This document shows positions 29,301 through 35,169 of a stretch of 64,000 nucleotides of DNA, piece by piece. The position numbers were made by a program, and so were the translations under genes. Positions within the stretch are counted from its first letter, which is position 1, and every line of letters starts with the position of its first letter. The stretch lies in the NCBI GenBank assembly GCA_031761405.1, contig JASEVX010000013.1:52936219-53000218 (forward strand), in the 5' to 3' direction. Origin of the DNA: Serripes groenlandicus. Taxonomy: Eukaryota > Mollusca > Bivalvia > Cardiida > Cardiidae. The notes beneath the pieces were generated by a model. The model searched no databases and was not told where the DNA came from. It saw only the letters and a list, made by a program, of their open reading frames with translations.

Positions 29301-30503
29301 TCAACAGACCGTTTACAATCCTTTTCGGCATTGATCCATCCTTAAAATATGTGGAGCCATCGCACTTAGCTTTATTGAGGTTTTAAGCTGTTTTCAACAA
29401 TATTTCAGTTATATCGCAGCAACAGTTCATGATCACTGGGTAAACAAACCAGTACTAGGCTTGCAAATGTGCCTTGCCCAAGGACACTACACAAAGACCA
29501 TCATGCCACAACAAGAGGATCAAACCCGGGATGCCCGGTTTCAAAACCCAGACGCTAACCACAGCAGATTACTCATAGATCTTAGTGACATATACGTAGG
29601 GGACAAAAAAAGAGAAAGAAACGTATGTGGCAGGAGACACAGCCAAATAAAAGTGTTCCCATTTGAATAAAGGGCATAGTTTGGAGTACAGAGACAGAAA
29701 ACAAAATACAGGGGAGTTATTTATCTACGGGTCTCCAAAGTTCATGATCATAAGCATTAAAATAAACTAGTGTCGAGTACAAAATGAATTTTTTACACAT
29801 CAGAAAATAGTTGCAGACTACTCCACTGACTGCTCATACAAATTAATGGGAGAACAGTTCAAAAATAGTAACGTCAGGAACCAAGGTAGATCACGAAGTT
29901 GGAAGCCTTACGATATATTAAACATGAGACAGCAATCAACAGAAGCACCCATTTTTTCCCCCCGAGGCTAAGCATTGACAGAACTACGCTGTTCAGGACC
30001 AAATTATTGTCAAGACATCAGAAAATATTATTAATCTTCTCAGTTGAGTGCAAAGAAGTTGGAGAAAAGGGCGAGGATAATGATGTCATGAACTTCATGC
30101 AATCACGAAGTTAGAATGCATTACGATACATTTACAAGGTATAACTCGATACATGTATAGCAGAAAACGATTCCTGTCCAACAAGTACTAATGCATGGTT
30201 TTATTTATCTGATAAGATACAAACACAATGTTGGCTGCAAGCTCGCCGTGTTTTATGAGCCAAATTTAAAAACAGCGTTTGGTATGAAAATAGGCTATTC
30301 GAAACAGAAGTTTTCTGTTAACACTGGTCATATTCAAATATCTTTTTTACCTTCATCCGATTATTAATCACAAAGCACACTCGACAAACAAATGGAGAAA
30401 AGATAATCCTATGCAAAACATTCATTAGAATGCAATGTTAAACACGACAAAGTCAGATTATAATGGATTTCGAAGAGGAGACATTTCTGGCAAACTTACC
30501 CAT
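11256..30503 (-). CDS. RPS8: 40S ribosomal protein S8 (eS8), complete six-exon gene and snoRNA host
   Basis: The coding exons are joined as 30503-30500, 28934-28828, 28449-28350, 27020-26845, 21993-21864 and 11365-11256 (4+107+100+176+130+110 = 627 nt). They give 208 residues plus a stop, the same length as human RPS8. All five introns are GT-AG and the frame holds across every junction. Family hallmarks are the N-terminal [15 protein letters not shown], the central [27 protein letters not shown], and the C-terminal [18 protein letters not shown]. eS8 is a basic protein of the small ribosomal subunit. It is made in the cytosol and assembles on 18S rRNA precursors in the nucleolus. The gene spans 19 kb, because introns 4 and 5 are swollen with about 40 same-strand C/D snoRNA genes and repeats. 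Identification is essentially certain; the exact UTR ends are inferred. Confidence 0.98.
11546..11774. mobile_element. TTAA-type MITE in RPS8 intron 5
   Basis: It has TAAACCCTTTCCCATATACAG and GTATGTGGGAAAGAGTTTTAA ends and a CATTGTGGCAAAAGGAGAAATT/CCATTTGCCACAT central arm pair. The length is 229 bp. Confidence 0.7.
12051..12160 (-). ncRNA. SNORD46: C/D snoRNA, SNORD46-like, copy A1
   Basis: On the minus strand there is a GCAG terminal stem, a perfect C box ATGATGA (12149-12155), an internal hairpin around GGTC/GACC, the guide GAGTTATAGTTACT, box D CTGA (12055-12058), and closing CTGC. The guide pairs with AGUAACUAUGACUC of 28S rRNA with one U-G wobble. The fifth pairing base from box D is the A of AGUAA, which I align with yeast 25S Am2256 (snR63) and human 28S A3739 (SNORD46). 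In this copy one guide-flank base differs (CGAGTT). Confidence 0.88.
12221..12420. mobile_element. TTAA-type MITE in RPS8 intron 5
   Basis: It starts TTAACTATTTCCCCCATG and ends GTAGGAAAGGGTTAT, with a central GAAATTGCTCACAACGAGCAATTTC hairpin. It separates snoRNA copies A1 and A2. Confidence 0.65.
12534..12643 (-). ncRNA. SNORD46: C/D snoRNA, SNORD46-like, copy A2
   Basis: It has the same box C, box D and AGTTATAGTTACT guide as A1. The internal hairpin has drifted (CACCAGTATGG and CGACGGTAGG on the plus strand), so this is the most divergent intact member while box and guide positions stay fixed. Confidence 0.85.
12842..12951 (-). ncRNA. SNORD46: C/D snoRNA, SNORD46-like, copy A3
   Basis: All boxes and the D-box guide are intact, and the internal hairpin is identical to A1 and A4. 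It lies 308 nt from A2 in a tandem unit that also repeats the downstream CCATCGATAATTCAT filler. Confidence 0.88.
13065..13291. mobile_element. TTAA-type MITE in RPS8 intron 5
   Basis: It carries TTAACCCTTTCCCTCATACG and TATTTGAGGGGAAGGGATAA ends and the GAAATTGCACATTTTGTGCAATTTC hairpin. It was inserted between snoRNA copies A3 and A4. Confidence 0.75.
13425..13533 (-). ncRNA. SNORD46: C/D snoRNA, SNORD46-like, copy A4
   Basis: The copy is intact, one base shorter before box C than A1-A3. A TTAA-type MITE (13065-13291) lies between A3 and A4, so this spacing is larger. Confidence 0.88.
13552..13637 (-). pseudogene. Degenerate SNORD46-like copy A5
   Basis: The middle of the RNA (AAACACCAGCAAGGTCAAAAC and its partner) and a C-like ATGATAA are recognisable. 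About 28 nt covering the D-box guide AGTAACTATAACTC are deleted and replaced by TCAGGCTGTC. With no rRNA guide it is best read as a relic. Confidence 0.65.
13941..14017 (-). ncRNA. C/D snoRNA family B (28S G guide), copy B1
   Basis: Minus strand: stem ACAGAATA/TATTCTGT, C box GATGATGT, guide ACCATCTTTCGGGG, D' CTGA, C' ATGATGT, D CTGA, 77 nt. The guide gives 13 perfect pairs with CCCGAAAGAUGGU of 28S rRNA. The fifth base from D' is the G, aligned with yeast Gm805 (snR39b). It has one change beside C' (GTTTG for GGTTG). Confidence 0.88.
14189..14266 (-). ncRNA. C/D snoRNA family B, copy B2
   Basis: Boxes, stem and CCCCGAAAGATGGT target tract are as in the family consensus, with one extra base in the C'-D interval (GTATATGATATTG on the plus strand). 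Confidence 0.88.
14454..14530 (-). ncRNA. C/D snoRNA family B, copy B3
   Basis: This is a consensus copy of 77 nt with all four boxes and the 8-bp terminal stem intact. It lies about 265 nt from B2 with related filler (AGGTCAG...CAGGTCAA). Confidence 0.9.
14680..14756 (-). ncRNA. C/D snoRNA family B, copy B4
   Basis: This is a consensus copy, 226 nt after B3 on the plus map. Upstream filler (CAAGTAATACATAAATGTAT) matches the filler before intron-4 copies B10 and B14, linking the two introns' arrays by descent. Confidence 0.9.
14889..14971 (-). ncRNA. C/D snoRNA family D (28S A guide), copy D1
   Basis: Minus strand: stem AAGTGATAA/TTATCCCTT with one mismatch, C-like TTGATGTT, guide ACCATCTTTCGG, D' CTGA, D CTGA. 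The D' box starts two bases earlier in the guide than in family B, so the fifth base is the second A of CCGAA, aligned with yeast Am807 and the human U51/U32 site. The C box has drifted, so activity is less certain. Confidence 0.75.
15232..15311 (-). ncRNA. C/D snoRNA family D, copy D2
   Basis: This variant has stem GATGAG/CTCATC, C box ATGATGTT, guide ACCATCTTTCGG before D' CTGA, and D box CTGA in TAACTCTGATACC. The filler matches intron-4 copies D10 and D12 (GTTATAAAAGTTTCAGCA). Confidence 0.8.
15567..15649 (-). ncRNA. C/D snoRNA family B variant, copy B5
   Basis: It belongs to a subfamily (B5-B7) with perfect ATGATGA at both C and C' and a longer D-side half containing AGACTGAAGTGTG. In this copy the guide tract reads CCCTGAAAGATGG on the plus strand, a mismatch to 28S next to the target G, and the stem has one T-to-C change. 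It is possibly weakened. Confidence 0.75.
15682..15904. mobile_element. TTAA-type MITE in RPS8 intron 5
   Basis: It starts TTAACCCTTTCCCTCATACG and ends ATATGAGGAAAAGGGTTAA, so TTAA is preserved on both sides. It lies between B5 and D3. Confidence 0.78.
15964..16044 (-). ncRNA. C/D snoRNA family D, copy D3
   Basis: This 81-nt copy has a perfect 8-bp AGGGATAA/TTATCCCT stem, C box ATGATGTT, D' and D CTGA, and the 12-nt CCGAAAGATGGT target match. It is nearly identical to D4 and D5. Confidence 0.88.
16095..16175 (-). ncRNA. C/D snoRNA family D, copy D4
   Basis: Same as D3 except AGTAAAAAAG for AGTATAAAAG in the D-side spacer. It is only 50 nt from D3, the tightest packing in the locus. Confidence 0.88.
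16306..16386 (-). ncRNA. C/D snoRNA family D, copy D5
   Basis: This is a consensus 81-nt copy. It sits in a ~200-bp unit shared with D6 (filler TTGAAGCAT...TTTCTTT). Confidence 0.88.
16496..16578 (-). ncRNA. C/D snoRNA family D, copy D6
   Basis: The boxes and guide are intact. It has TATGAATAAC for TATAAATAAC near the C box and one stem change, compensated by a longer AAGGGAT/ATCCCTT pairing. Confidence 0.85.
16676..16758 (-). ncRNA. C/D snoRNA family D, copy D7
   Basis: Guide and C box are intact and D box CTGA lies in CACTGATATT. The D-side stem arm reads AAGGGAAAATATC, weakening the inner stem. 3' filler with TACTGACCAAAA is shared with D5-D6 units. Confidence 0.82.
17053..17132 (-). ncRNA. 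C/D snoRNA family B variant, copy B6
   Basis: Perfect ATGATGA C and C' boxes, a CCCCGAAAGATGG target tract and CAGAATA/TATTCTG stem make this the best-preserved member of the B5-B7 subfamily. Confidence 0.86.
17499..17577 (-). pseudogene. Degenerate family-D snoRNA copy D8
   Basis: Box D is lost (TCAT instead of TCAG on the plus strand), the guide carries a G-to-A change in the target-site region (CCAAAAGATGG), and a 6-nt deletion shortens the spacer. A stable C/D RNP is unlikely. Confidence 0.7.
17950..18030 (-). ncRNA. C/D snoRNA family B variant, copy B7
   Basis: It has perfect C and C' ATGATGA and the stem ACAGAATA/TATTCTGT. The guide tract is TCCCGAAAGATGG; only the base next to D' differs and the 28S match CCCGAAAGATGG is kept. 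Confidence 0.86.
18302..18375 (-). ncRNA. C/D snoRNA family C (CUCAACCUAUUC guide), copy C1
   Basis: Minus strand: stem ACAGAATA/TATTCTGT, C box GATGATGTT, guide GAATAGGTTGAGGA, D' CTGA, C' ATGATGTT, D CTGA, 74 nt. The guide pairs for 12 nt with CUCAACCUAUUC, a conserved 28S stretch upstream of UCAAACUUUAAAU. The predicted methylated base is the C before AACC. Stem, C' and D-side half are shared with family B. Confidence 0.85.
18541..18614 (-). ncRNA. C/D snoRNA family C, copy C2
   Basis: This copy has intact boxes and guide, with ATTTATTCTGT at the C-side stem (one base of the C-flank changed from ATCTATT). Confidence 0.86.
18861..18934 (-). ncRNA. C/D snoRNA family C, copy C3
   Basis: The copy is intact. 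It lies exactly 320 nt from C2 and from C4; the whole 320-bp unit from C3 to C4 is almost identical in sequence, marking a recent duplication. Confidence 0.87.
19181..19254 (-). ncRNA. C/D snoRNA family C, copy C4
   Basis: This consensus copy is the second member of the near-identical 320-bp unit pair. It differs from C3 only in the ATCTATT/ATTTATT flank. Confidence 0.87.
19475..19548 (-). ncRNA. C/D snoRNA family C, copy C5
   Basis: The copy is intact. Its downstream filler on the plus map carries a SINE inserted at TAGTGAGAACGA (19695-19953). Confidence 0.87.
19695..19953 (-). mobile_element. tRNA-derived SINE in snoRNA array, with TSD
   Basis: Direct repeats TAGTGAGAACGA flank it (19683-19694 and 19954-19965). 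On the minus strand it has a tRNA-like head with B box GAGTTTGAATCCC and a body ending CGGCGTTTAACCCCAATC with a short ATCA-type tail. It is inserted in the filler between C5 and C6. Confidence 0.85.
20036..20109 (-). ncRNA. C/D snoRNA family C, copy C6
   Basis: The copy is intact. Spacing from C5 is 561 nt because of the intervening SINE; without it the unit is close to the usual ~300 nt. Confidence 0.87.
20309..20382 (-). ncRNA. C/D snoRNA family C, copy C7
   Basis: The copy is intact, with a TGTATAATTT variant in the D-side guide region, which is not constrained by any rRNA match I recognise. Confidence 0.87.
20532..20786 (-). mobile_element. tRNA-derived SINE in snoRNA array, duplicated with its unit
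   Basis: It is nearly identical to 19695-19953 and lies at the same position of the array unit, with the same flank (TAGTAAGAACGA and TAGTGAGAACGA). It is best explained by tandem duplication of a SINE-bearing unit, not a second insertion. Confidence 0.85.
20862..20935 (-). ncRNA. C/D snoRNA family C, copy C8
   Basis: The copy is intact. It lies after the second SINE-bearing unit; C7-SINE-C8 mirrors C5-SINE-C6. Confidence 0.87.
21143..21216 (-). ncRNA. C/D snoRNA family C, copy C9
   Basis: Boxes and guide are intact, but the C-side stem ends TATTCTGA instead of TATTCTGT, costing the last base pair. It is the first C copy in transcript order. Confidence 0.82.
21262..21345 (-). mobile_element. 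tRNA-like SINE fragment
   Basis: The minus strand reads CCTTGGTGGTGTACTGGTAGAG, then a B-box-like GGGGGTTTAATCTCCAGCC. It is a relic next to B8. Confidence 0.45.
21381..21458 (-). ncRNA. C/D snoRNA family B, copy B8
   Basis: This consensus copy has one extra A after the guide (GGTATAAAACATC). It is the first snoRNA of intron 5, about 405 nt downstream of the exon-5 donor. Confidence 0.9.
21864..21993 (-). CDS. RPS8: RPS8 coding exon 5
   Basis: This 130-nt exon has acceptor CCACCTAG behind a polypyrimidine run and donor GTAAGTGC. It encodes [19 protein letters not shown] through [10 protein letters not shown], a charged helical segment. It separates the two snoRNA-bearing introns. Confidence 0.95.
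22160..22232 (-). mobile_element. SINE head fragment
   Basis: GTCAAACTGACAACCCCTGG, then ATTGACAGCCC and ACCGGGCTCGGCTGG on the plus strand match the tRNA-like end of the SINE at 19695-19953. The body is absent. Confidence 0.5.
22422..22522. mobile_element. TTAA-MITE, half element
   Basis: TTAACCCCTTTGGCGCAACG and CTGCTGCAGAAATGCTGTATG then TGGGAAAGGGTTAA are present; the 5' half and hairpin are deleted. The full counterpart is 24612-24829 in the duplicated cassette. Confidence 0.6.
22593..22669 (-). ncRNA. C/D snoRNA family B, copy B9
   Basis: The guide CCCCGAAAGATGGT and all boxes are intact. C' lies within GCATCATGG (one change, ATGATGC). The stem ends TATTCTGC, one pair shorter than in intron 5. 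Confidence 0.85.
22848..22924 (-). ncRNA. C/D snoRNA family B, copy B10
   Basis: This consensus copy has the TATTCTGC stem end. It lies 255 nt from B9 in a tandem unit with filler CAGGATCAGGTTTATGTTG. Confidence 0.88.
23096..23172 (-). ncRNA. C/D snoRNA family B, copy B11
   Basis: This consensus copy lies 248 nt after B10. Its unit lacks the 7-8 nt TAAATGTA stretch seen before B10. Confidence 0.88.
23343..23419 (-). ncRNA. C/D snoRNA family B, copy B12
   Basis: This consensus copy has the full TATTCTGT stem and lies 247 nt after B11. It is the last of a four-copy B run, followed by family-D copy D9. Confidence 0.9.
23520..23602 (-). ncRNA. C/D snoRNA family D, copy D9
   Basis: Guide, C box ATGATGTTAC and both CTGA boxes are present. 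Stem is AAGTGATTAA/TTATCCCTT with mismatches, like D1 and D11. Confidence 0.8.
24053..24138 (-). ncRNA. C/D snoRNA family D, copy D10
   Basis: This 86-nt member has a perfect 8-bp AAGGGATG/CATCCCTT stem and D box in AATCTGATGC. The guide ACCATCTTTCGG and C box ATGATGTT are intact. Confidence 0.86.
24612..24829. mobile_element. TTAA-type MITE in RPS8 intron 4
   Basis: It has TTAACCTTTTCCCACCTATAG and CATGTGGGAAAGGGGTAA ends and a GGAGAAATTGC/GCAATTTCTCC central hairpin with CTGCAGCAGACAAATCTTG sub-terminal pairing. Confidence 0.72.
24881..24957 (-). ncRNA. C/D snoRNA family B, copy B13
   Basis: This is a near-identical duplicate of B9, with the same GTGTGTATGTTAGCATC D-side half and TATTCTGC stem end. 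It marks the start of the second intron-4 cassette. Confidence 0.85.
25136..25212 (-). ncRNA. C/D snoRNA family B, copy B14
   Basis: This consensus copy lies 255 nt from B13 and is the counterpart of B10 in the duplicated cassette. Confidence 0.88.
25391..25467 (-). ncRNA. C/D snoRNA family B, copy B15
   Basis: This consensus copy with the TATTCTGT stem end is the counterpart of B12. The second cassette has one B unit fewer. Confidence 0.9.
25588..25670 (-). ncRNA. C/D snoRNA family D, copy D11
   Basis: This is the counterpart of D9, with guide and boxes intact and the same mismatched AAGTGATTA/TTATCCCTT-type stem. Confidence 0.8.
26114..26200 (-). ncRNA. C/D snoRNA family D, copy D12
   Basis: This is the counterpart of D10. 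One stem base differs (AATGGATG against CATCCCTT). It is the first snoRNA of intron 4 in transcript order. Confidence 0.84.
26491..26721. mobile_element. TTAA-type MITE in RPS8 intron 4
   Basis: This 231-bp full form has TTAAACCCTTTCCCTCATAT and CCTATGAGGGAAGGGGTTAA. It lies about 120 nt downstream of the exon-4 donor. Confidence 0.76.
26845..27020 (-). CDS. RPS8: RPS8 coding exon 4
   Basis: This 176-nt exon has acceptor ATTTCAG and donor GTGAGT. It encodes [18 protein letters not shown] through [10 protein letters not shown], the most conserved part of eS8. The open frame continues 3' into intron 4 without coding meaning. Confidence 0.98.
27075..27227. mobile_element. TTAA-type MITE in RPS8 intron 3, internally deleted
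   Basis: The ends TTAACCCTTTCCCTAATACA and ATATGAGGGAAAGGGTTAA are intact, but the central hairpin is missing: AACATTGTG is joined directly to CAGAGGCATC. Confidence 0.74.
28350..28449 (-). CDS. RPS8: RPS8 coding exon 3
   Basis: This 100-nt exon has acceptor ACTTCAG and donor GTATGT. It encodes [18 protein letters not shown] through AGNYAWGSE and leaves one base to the next exon. It matches the eS8 block VRVRGGNKKYRALRL. Confidence 0.97.
28828..28934 (-). CDS. RPS8: RPS8 coding exon 2
   Basis: This 107-nt exon has acceptor CTCTAG and donor GTAATG. With the G from exon 1 it encodes 36 codons, [15 protein letters not shown] to GRPASNTK, the conserved basic N-terminus of eS8. Confidence 0.97.
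28935..30499 (-). other. RPS8 intron 1, no snoRNA recognised
   Basis: The 1.57-kb intron holds a SINE relic and AT-rich filler. I looked for inverted C and D boxes (TCATCA preceded by TCAG on the plus strand at snoRNA distance) and saw no convincing pair. Introns 2 (28450-28827) and 3 (27021-28349) were also negative. Confidence 0.5.
29370..29575 (-). mobile_element. Decayed tRNA-derived SINE in RPS8 intron 1
   Basis: The plus strand reads GGTTTTAAGCTGTTTTCAAC, CAGTTATATCGCAGCAACAG, CAAGGACACTACAC, GATCAAACCCGGGATGCC and GACGCTAACCAC, the order expected of an inverted tRNA-SINE. It is diverged. Confidence 0.5.
30500..30503 (-). CDS. RPS8: RPS8 coding exon 1 (start codon only)
   Basis: The exon contributes ATG and the first base of codon 2, then the donor GTAAGTTT. 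The start context is AACATGG (A at -3, G at +4), a strong initiation context. Separating the initiator ATG from the body by an intron is common in ribosomal protein genes. The 5' UTR runs upstream to a likely start near 30524. Confidence 0.93.
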
Positions 30504-30517
30504 GTTGACGGTTAAAC

Positions 30518-30524
30518 GGAAAGG
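30518..30524 (-). promoter_or_regulatory. 5'TOP-like pyrimidine tract / probable RPS8 transcription start
   Basis: On the minus strand CCTTTCC lies about 15-20 nt upstream of the ATG. Ribosomal protein mRNAs and snoRNA host transcripts typically start at a C followed by pyrimidines (5'TOP), which couples translation to TOR signalling. A CCGGAA (ETS-like) motif sits about 35 nt further upstream (30556-30562). The start itself is inferred. Confidence 0.6.
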
Positions 30525-31003
30525 ACGAAATCACGCAGGTTCTCGTTCAGAGCGATTTCCGGCTAAATGAGGGGAGTTAACTTATTGATTACTACTATCA
30601 AGATTACTCTCCCTTCTTCTATCATATCACCCGTTCCCCTGCAATATCGTACATAATCAACATTGTTTATATCTTATTATACGATACTTTTACGTTAACT
30701 GCAGTCACGTGAAAACGTCCCCACTGTACTTGAAAATTGGTAGATACGTTACTTTCAATAGGTTCGTAATCTCAGGGACTTTATATACGTAATACACGGT
30801 CCCTGGTTATCTTTTAAGGTTGTTTTGATTTTATTATTTTAATTGTTTGTAGGTAGTCCACTCCTGATCAGAGACATACATGTATATAAAGACATGTACA
30901 TTTGTAAAAAATTATATGTCTCTGTTTTGATCGACATTGCAACATGCGATTAATTTAGATTCCCTGTGGTCTAACCTAGACCCTCATCCGACAAATTTGC
31001 AAC

Positions 31004-31160
31004 CAATGACACACATATTGAACATCTCTTTAAATGATAGTTTTTTATATAGAATAGAGTTGAAAACACTTTGTTACAAAAAAAAATGCACATCAAAAGC
31101 AACTTCACCTTTTTACACAATATTTAAGTCAAAATGCGTCTGCAAGTGGGAAAGGGTTAA
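31004..31160. mobile_element. TTAA-MITE fragment
   Basis: The recognisable parts are GAAAACACTTTGTTACAAAAA, CAACTTCACCTTTTTACACAAT, and AGTGGGAAAGGGTTAA at the right end. The left terminus is eroded. Confidence 0.5.
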
Positions 31161-31198
31161 ACATCTGTTTGTGCTTCTATAAACCGAGAAGGCACATC

Positions 31199-31710
31199 TT
31201 CACCCTTTCCCACATACAACAAATCTGCAGCAGACGACTTTAAACACATAAAGGTAAATTTATATATAAGTATTTCTTCCATAAATAAAAGTACAACTTT
31301 TTTCTGATAGGGTTGAACAATATTGTGGGACCCGGCCGGGTAGCTCAATTGGTAGCGTATCTGACTCGTGATCTGGAGGTCACGGGTTCGATACCCGGTT
31401 GCGGCGACATTCTTTCGGGCGATGTTTTCCATTGCCTCTCACCTCTGATCTATGTGAGAAAGTAGTCAGTGGCTTCGAAAGAATGTTGTGTAAGTACTGG
31501 TGTGGGAAAGCCAGGAAAACATGGGTAGGTGCACTGACCGCCGTGATATGACCAAAGCTGTTGAAAGCGGCGTTAAACTCCAAACAAACAAACAAAACAA
31601 TATTGTGGAAAAAGGGAAAAAAGGCTCTTGAAGAGCAAATTTTCATTGTGTCACCATGTCTTTAAAAAATCGTCTGCTGTAGATGCATCTACATGACGGA
31701 GAGGGTCAAA
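31199..31710. mobile_element. TTAA-type MITE interrupted by a SINE
   Basis: The left part starts TTCACCCTTTCCCACATACA with CTGCAGCAGACGACTTT; the right part resumes at GTGGAAAAAGGG and ends ATCTACATGACGGAGAGGGTC. A 267-bp SINE (31329-31595) splits the central hairpin. Confidence 0.7.
31329..31595 (+). mobile_element. Full-length tRNA-derived SINE with 13-bp TSD
   Basis: Direct repeats AACAATATTGTGG flank it exactly (31316-31328, 31596-31608). The 5' head is tRNA-like: GGGTAGCTCAATTGGTAG (A box) and CACGGGTTCGATACCCGG (B box with T-arm pairing). The body ends GAAAGCGGCGTTAAACTCC with a CAAA-repeat tail. This defines the family ends. Confidence 0.9.
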
Positions 31711-32395
31711 CAATCCCGTGCATGCGCACGCTTTCAGCTTATATCTTCAATTCAACAACTATTGCCATTTAAAAAGTGGAAGAATATGGCTAAGACAAAA
31801 GTAAAAATGTCATCGTTTTCTAACACGACTTTTGAGACCCCACAATGACAAAATACTTTTATTTGATATATTAACTTTTGATTCACCGCAATGACATGAT
31901 TCATTTTAATTATCATAAACTATTGCGGTTTCCTCGGATCCAAACACCACAACTCACTCAGTATGGGGGAAATGATAACGTAACGCTGAAGTGAATTGAA
32001 AACGGGCATATTTCATTATTCAATGCCAGGTAGTTAAATGTTATATCATTTCTGGCCTGGGGCTTTAGGCCCCTGGTCATAGTAGTAATACCATTTTGTT
32101 TCGGAGTTGGCAGCCTGCCAATTACTGTTAGCACCAAACAACGCATGTGAAACTGCGTGAGAAAAATAGTTCATCATGGATTAAACAAAACTGCATTTAA
32201 AAGGTTAGGATCTTCCCCATAAATATCATTTTAATGTTGTTGGAACATCAGTGAAAAACTTAAGGCTTGAGTACTCCAATATAAGTTTAAGAAATGCTTT
32301 AGAAATTAATGCGCCGAGAGGTCAAATATGGACGCTTGTTAACATTATTAACATTCGCGAAGAGGAACAGGAAAAAAAGAAAGAAGTCACGTGAA

Positions 32396-32610
32396 AAATA
32401 CAGTGGCCGATTAACCGGGGGGGGGGGGCGTAGGGGCCCGTGCATCGAAAAATTAATGGTTAACAAAGAAAAAGCGTGGCAAATGTAGTGGCGGATTTAG
32501 CGGGGGGCCCATAGGGCCATTGCCCGACTCCCCCACCCCACGAAAGAAGTCACGTGAAATATACAGTGGCGGATTAACCGGGGACCGAAGGATCCGTGCG
32601 TCGAAAAATC
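32396..32610. repeat. Imperfect repeat GTGGCGGATTAACCGGGG
   Basis: ACAGTGGCCGATTAACCGGGG (32400), GTGGCGGATTTAGCGGGG (32489) and ACAGTGGCGGATTAACCGGGG (32562) recur, each followed by GGCCC/CCG and CG(A)AAAA. AAGAAGTCACGTGAAA is repeated too. They are remnants of one dispersed element. Confidence 0.5.
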
Positions 32611-35160
32611 CAACCTTCCAGCAGTGAATAATTGTCTTTGTGTTATGTTCAGTATAGCCATGAATATATATATAGATCAAACACTTCCTCCCAGTCTAGT
32701 CCATGGTTTAGAGAAAAACAAATTAAACATTTTCTTCACAATATCATTACCAGCTCAGTTTATTGCATTTGTGCAGAATTTTAAATTTCTATCTAATCAC
32801 CATGAAACTGTGTCATACTATGTTTCTCATGTACTTTGGGCCTTGTTCAAAACTGTCAAACCTGCTCAAACTAGGTCATTTGTCAAAGCATTATAATATT
32901 TCATGGGACTAGTTGACCTTGGTGCATTTTTCACTTAAATGCTACATAACCCTGTACTCCATACATACACATTTTCCCTAATCCCTTACCAGCACGCTTT
33001 TAAAAGTGGTCTACTAAGGGTTCAGAATGCTCTTATCTTTCTGAACTCTTACTCCACTATTTTCCACTCTGTCCGTAAAAGTGGACCCAATCAATCCATA
33101 TCCAATACATGATGAATTAGTGCTTTCAATGTGTAAGAGTAACACATGCTTATGGAGTGCAGCATATTGCTCTTTGTGTCGGAATCTTCTTATTGGCATG
33201 GATATTCCTTACATGGCCCCACTTTTACAGTTGTTCACATAATTCCATTCAGTGCACAACTTGTTGCCATGGCGACACAAAAGAAAACATCAACCAAGTT
33301 TGCTCGAGTGGATTCAATTTGTAAAACACACAGAAACTACTTGATGGAAGTTGATTTAACATTAACATACTTCTCAATATACTTCAAAATGTTTCTGCCT
33401 AAACCTGCTGTCAAATTTTTCTTTGATTCTTCATGTCTTATATTTGTATACTTGTGAGCTCTTGCACTCAGGTGAGCAATATTGGGCCAACAAGGTCCTC
33501 CTGTTTACCAATTGCCAGTTTCATAATATTTACTATTGATCTGATCTTTCAACTTCTTAACAATAAATACATAAACATATGCTGCAATTGTTATTTCCTT
33601 AAATTTCACATTTTCCCTACTTCTCCAACCTTCCTGCAGCTCCCAGGCTGTCAGCACTTTCAATACTTTGATTTTACGTGACGTAGTTCAATCTAAATTA
33701 TTTCTTAAATGATATTTTAACGGGCGTGTTTGCGTCCGACGTATTTTTAAATGTTCATAGATGGAGCTCTAAGTTAGAGTTCTTATCCCGGGGGTTTAAC
33801 GTTGCAATGCGACATAATAACACACCCGACACGAATTATTTTTCATTAACCTGGATACAGAAGAATTTCGAGCACCTTTTTAGCATACTTTGTGAATAAC
33901 ATTTTTGAGAGAGTATAACGTACTTAAAAGCAAACACTCGATATTTTCCCTCAATGTCTCCAACTCTGATTCAAAATTACTTTTCGAGATATTACATTTA
34001 TTTTCTACCGCATATTACACGAAAATCGTCAGTCCTTCAGTCCTGACTGACATAAATTCATTCGGACTGACTAATTTTTTAGTCAATATATGTTTGAACA
34101 AAGAGGAAAATATATGAAAAATAAGCTTTCGGACTGACTGGTTTCAAAAGATTTTCGTGTAGTCTGCAGTACCGATATGTTTGAAGCACTTGATAATTGC
34201 TGATTCATATACGTTTATCTTGTATTTTCAGCATACATTTTTCTCCCTTACCTTGCTGATCGAAATGTTGGGGCCTGTTGTGAGGACAATGGATAGGTCA
34301 AAACAAAATTAGTTTTTCCATCCTTCAATAAAAAACTACGCATGACACCAGATAAAATTACAAAGAAAGCCACGACGAGTCTACACATTCATTAGGACAA
34401 TAATGCAACCAGTGCTGGAATACAGCTGTTGGAAAAGGGTTTACACGTTGTGGTACTTTGTATCTCCATTTGTCCATTAAACACTTTGGAGGATTGAATG
34501 ACACTTGAGAACCTGTACATATCGATTATCTGTCACTTGCTTTCAGCAAAATTTAACTTGTTTTCCCAAATATATTTTATTTTTTGAAACTCGGAAGTTT
34601 AGTTAAGTACTTGTAGCAGTTCTTTCTTTCGCTGAAACAGATCCGTCTGTCTTTTATTTATTCCCACATCTAAGGCGTTTAAGTTAAGATTCCTATAGCG
34701 GATGAAAATAGCGAAAACCAGCATTGTTTGATAATGGTCAAATATACAGTCACTAGACTATTTTCATCTATGCACAGACACCCCACCTTCTATATGGATT
34801 AACACTTTTTACTTTTCTGAATAATACAGATAATGTGAAACACATTGTTCTTGATAACTAAGGCAATCAAAGTCGCATATGTAGTTGTTCGCTGTTCGCT
34901 GTCATATCCATCTAAGGTGAATAAAACTGGTTTGAAGCTTTATCTAAGTCTGAAGTTACACGCCTCTACTATAACATGATCACATCACCAAGGGCCGACT
35001 GCGAGGCTGCAGCACACCTATTGAGCCTTTGCTGACGCAGCCTGATATAATCTTTCAGTAACCCCCACAACACTATCTCATGGTTCGTTCCGGAGAAGAT
35101 CATTGAGACAATTGAATTTTATTTTCAGTTCTTATTTCAAAAATGATTTTTCTTTTGTTT
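32611..35160. other. Intergenic, no gene seen
   Basis: Only short open frames occur. A small imperfect palindromic element lies at 34010-34165 (CACGAAAATC and GATTTTCGTG ends, with GACTGACT repeats inside). A vague repeat near 32930-33480 (TGGACCCAATCAATCCATAT) could be a dispersed element edge. Confidence 0.4.
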
Positions 35161-35169
35161 GAATGGTGT

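Noticed and set aside
31329..31405. Functional tRNA gene
   Set aside because: The A and B boxes and T arm are good, but the sequence continues into a SINE body and CAAA tail with target duplications.
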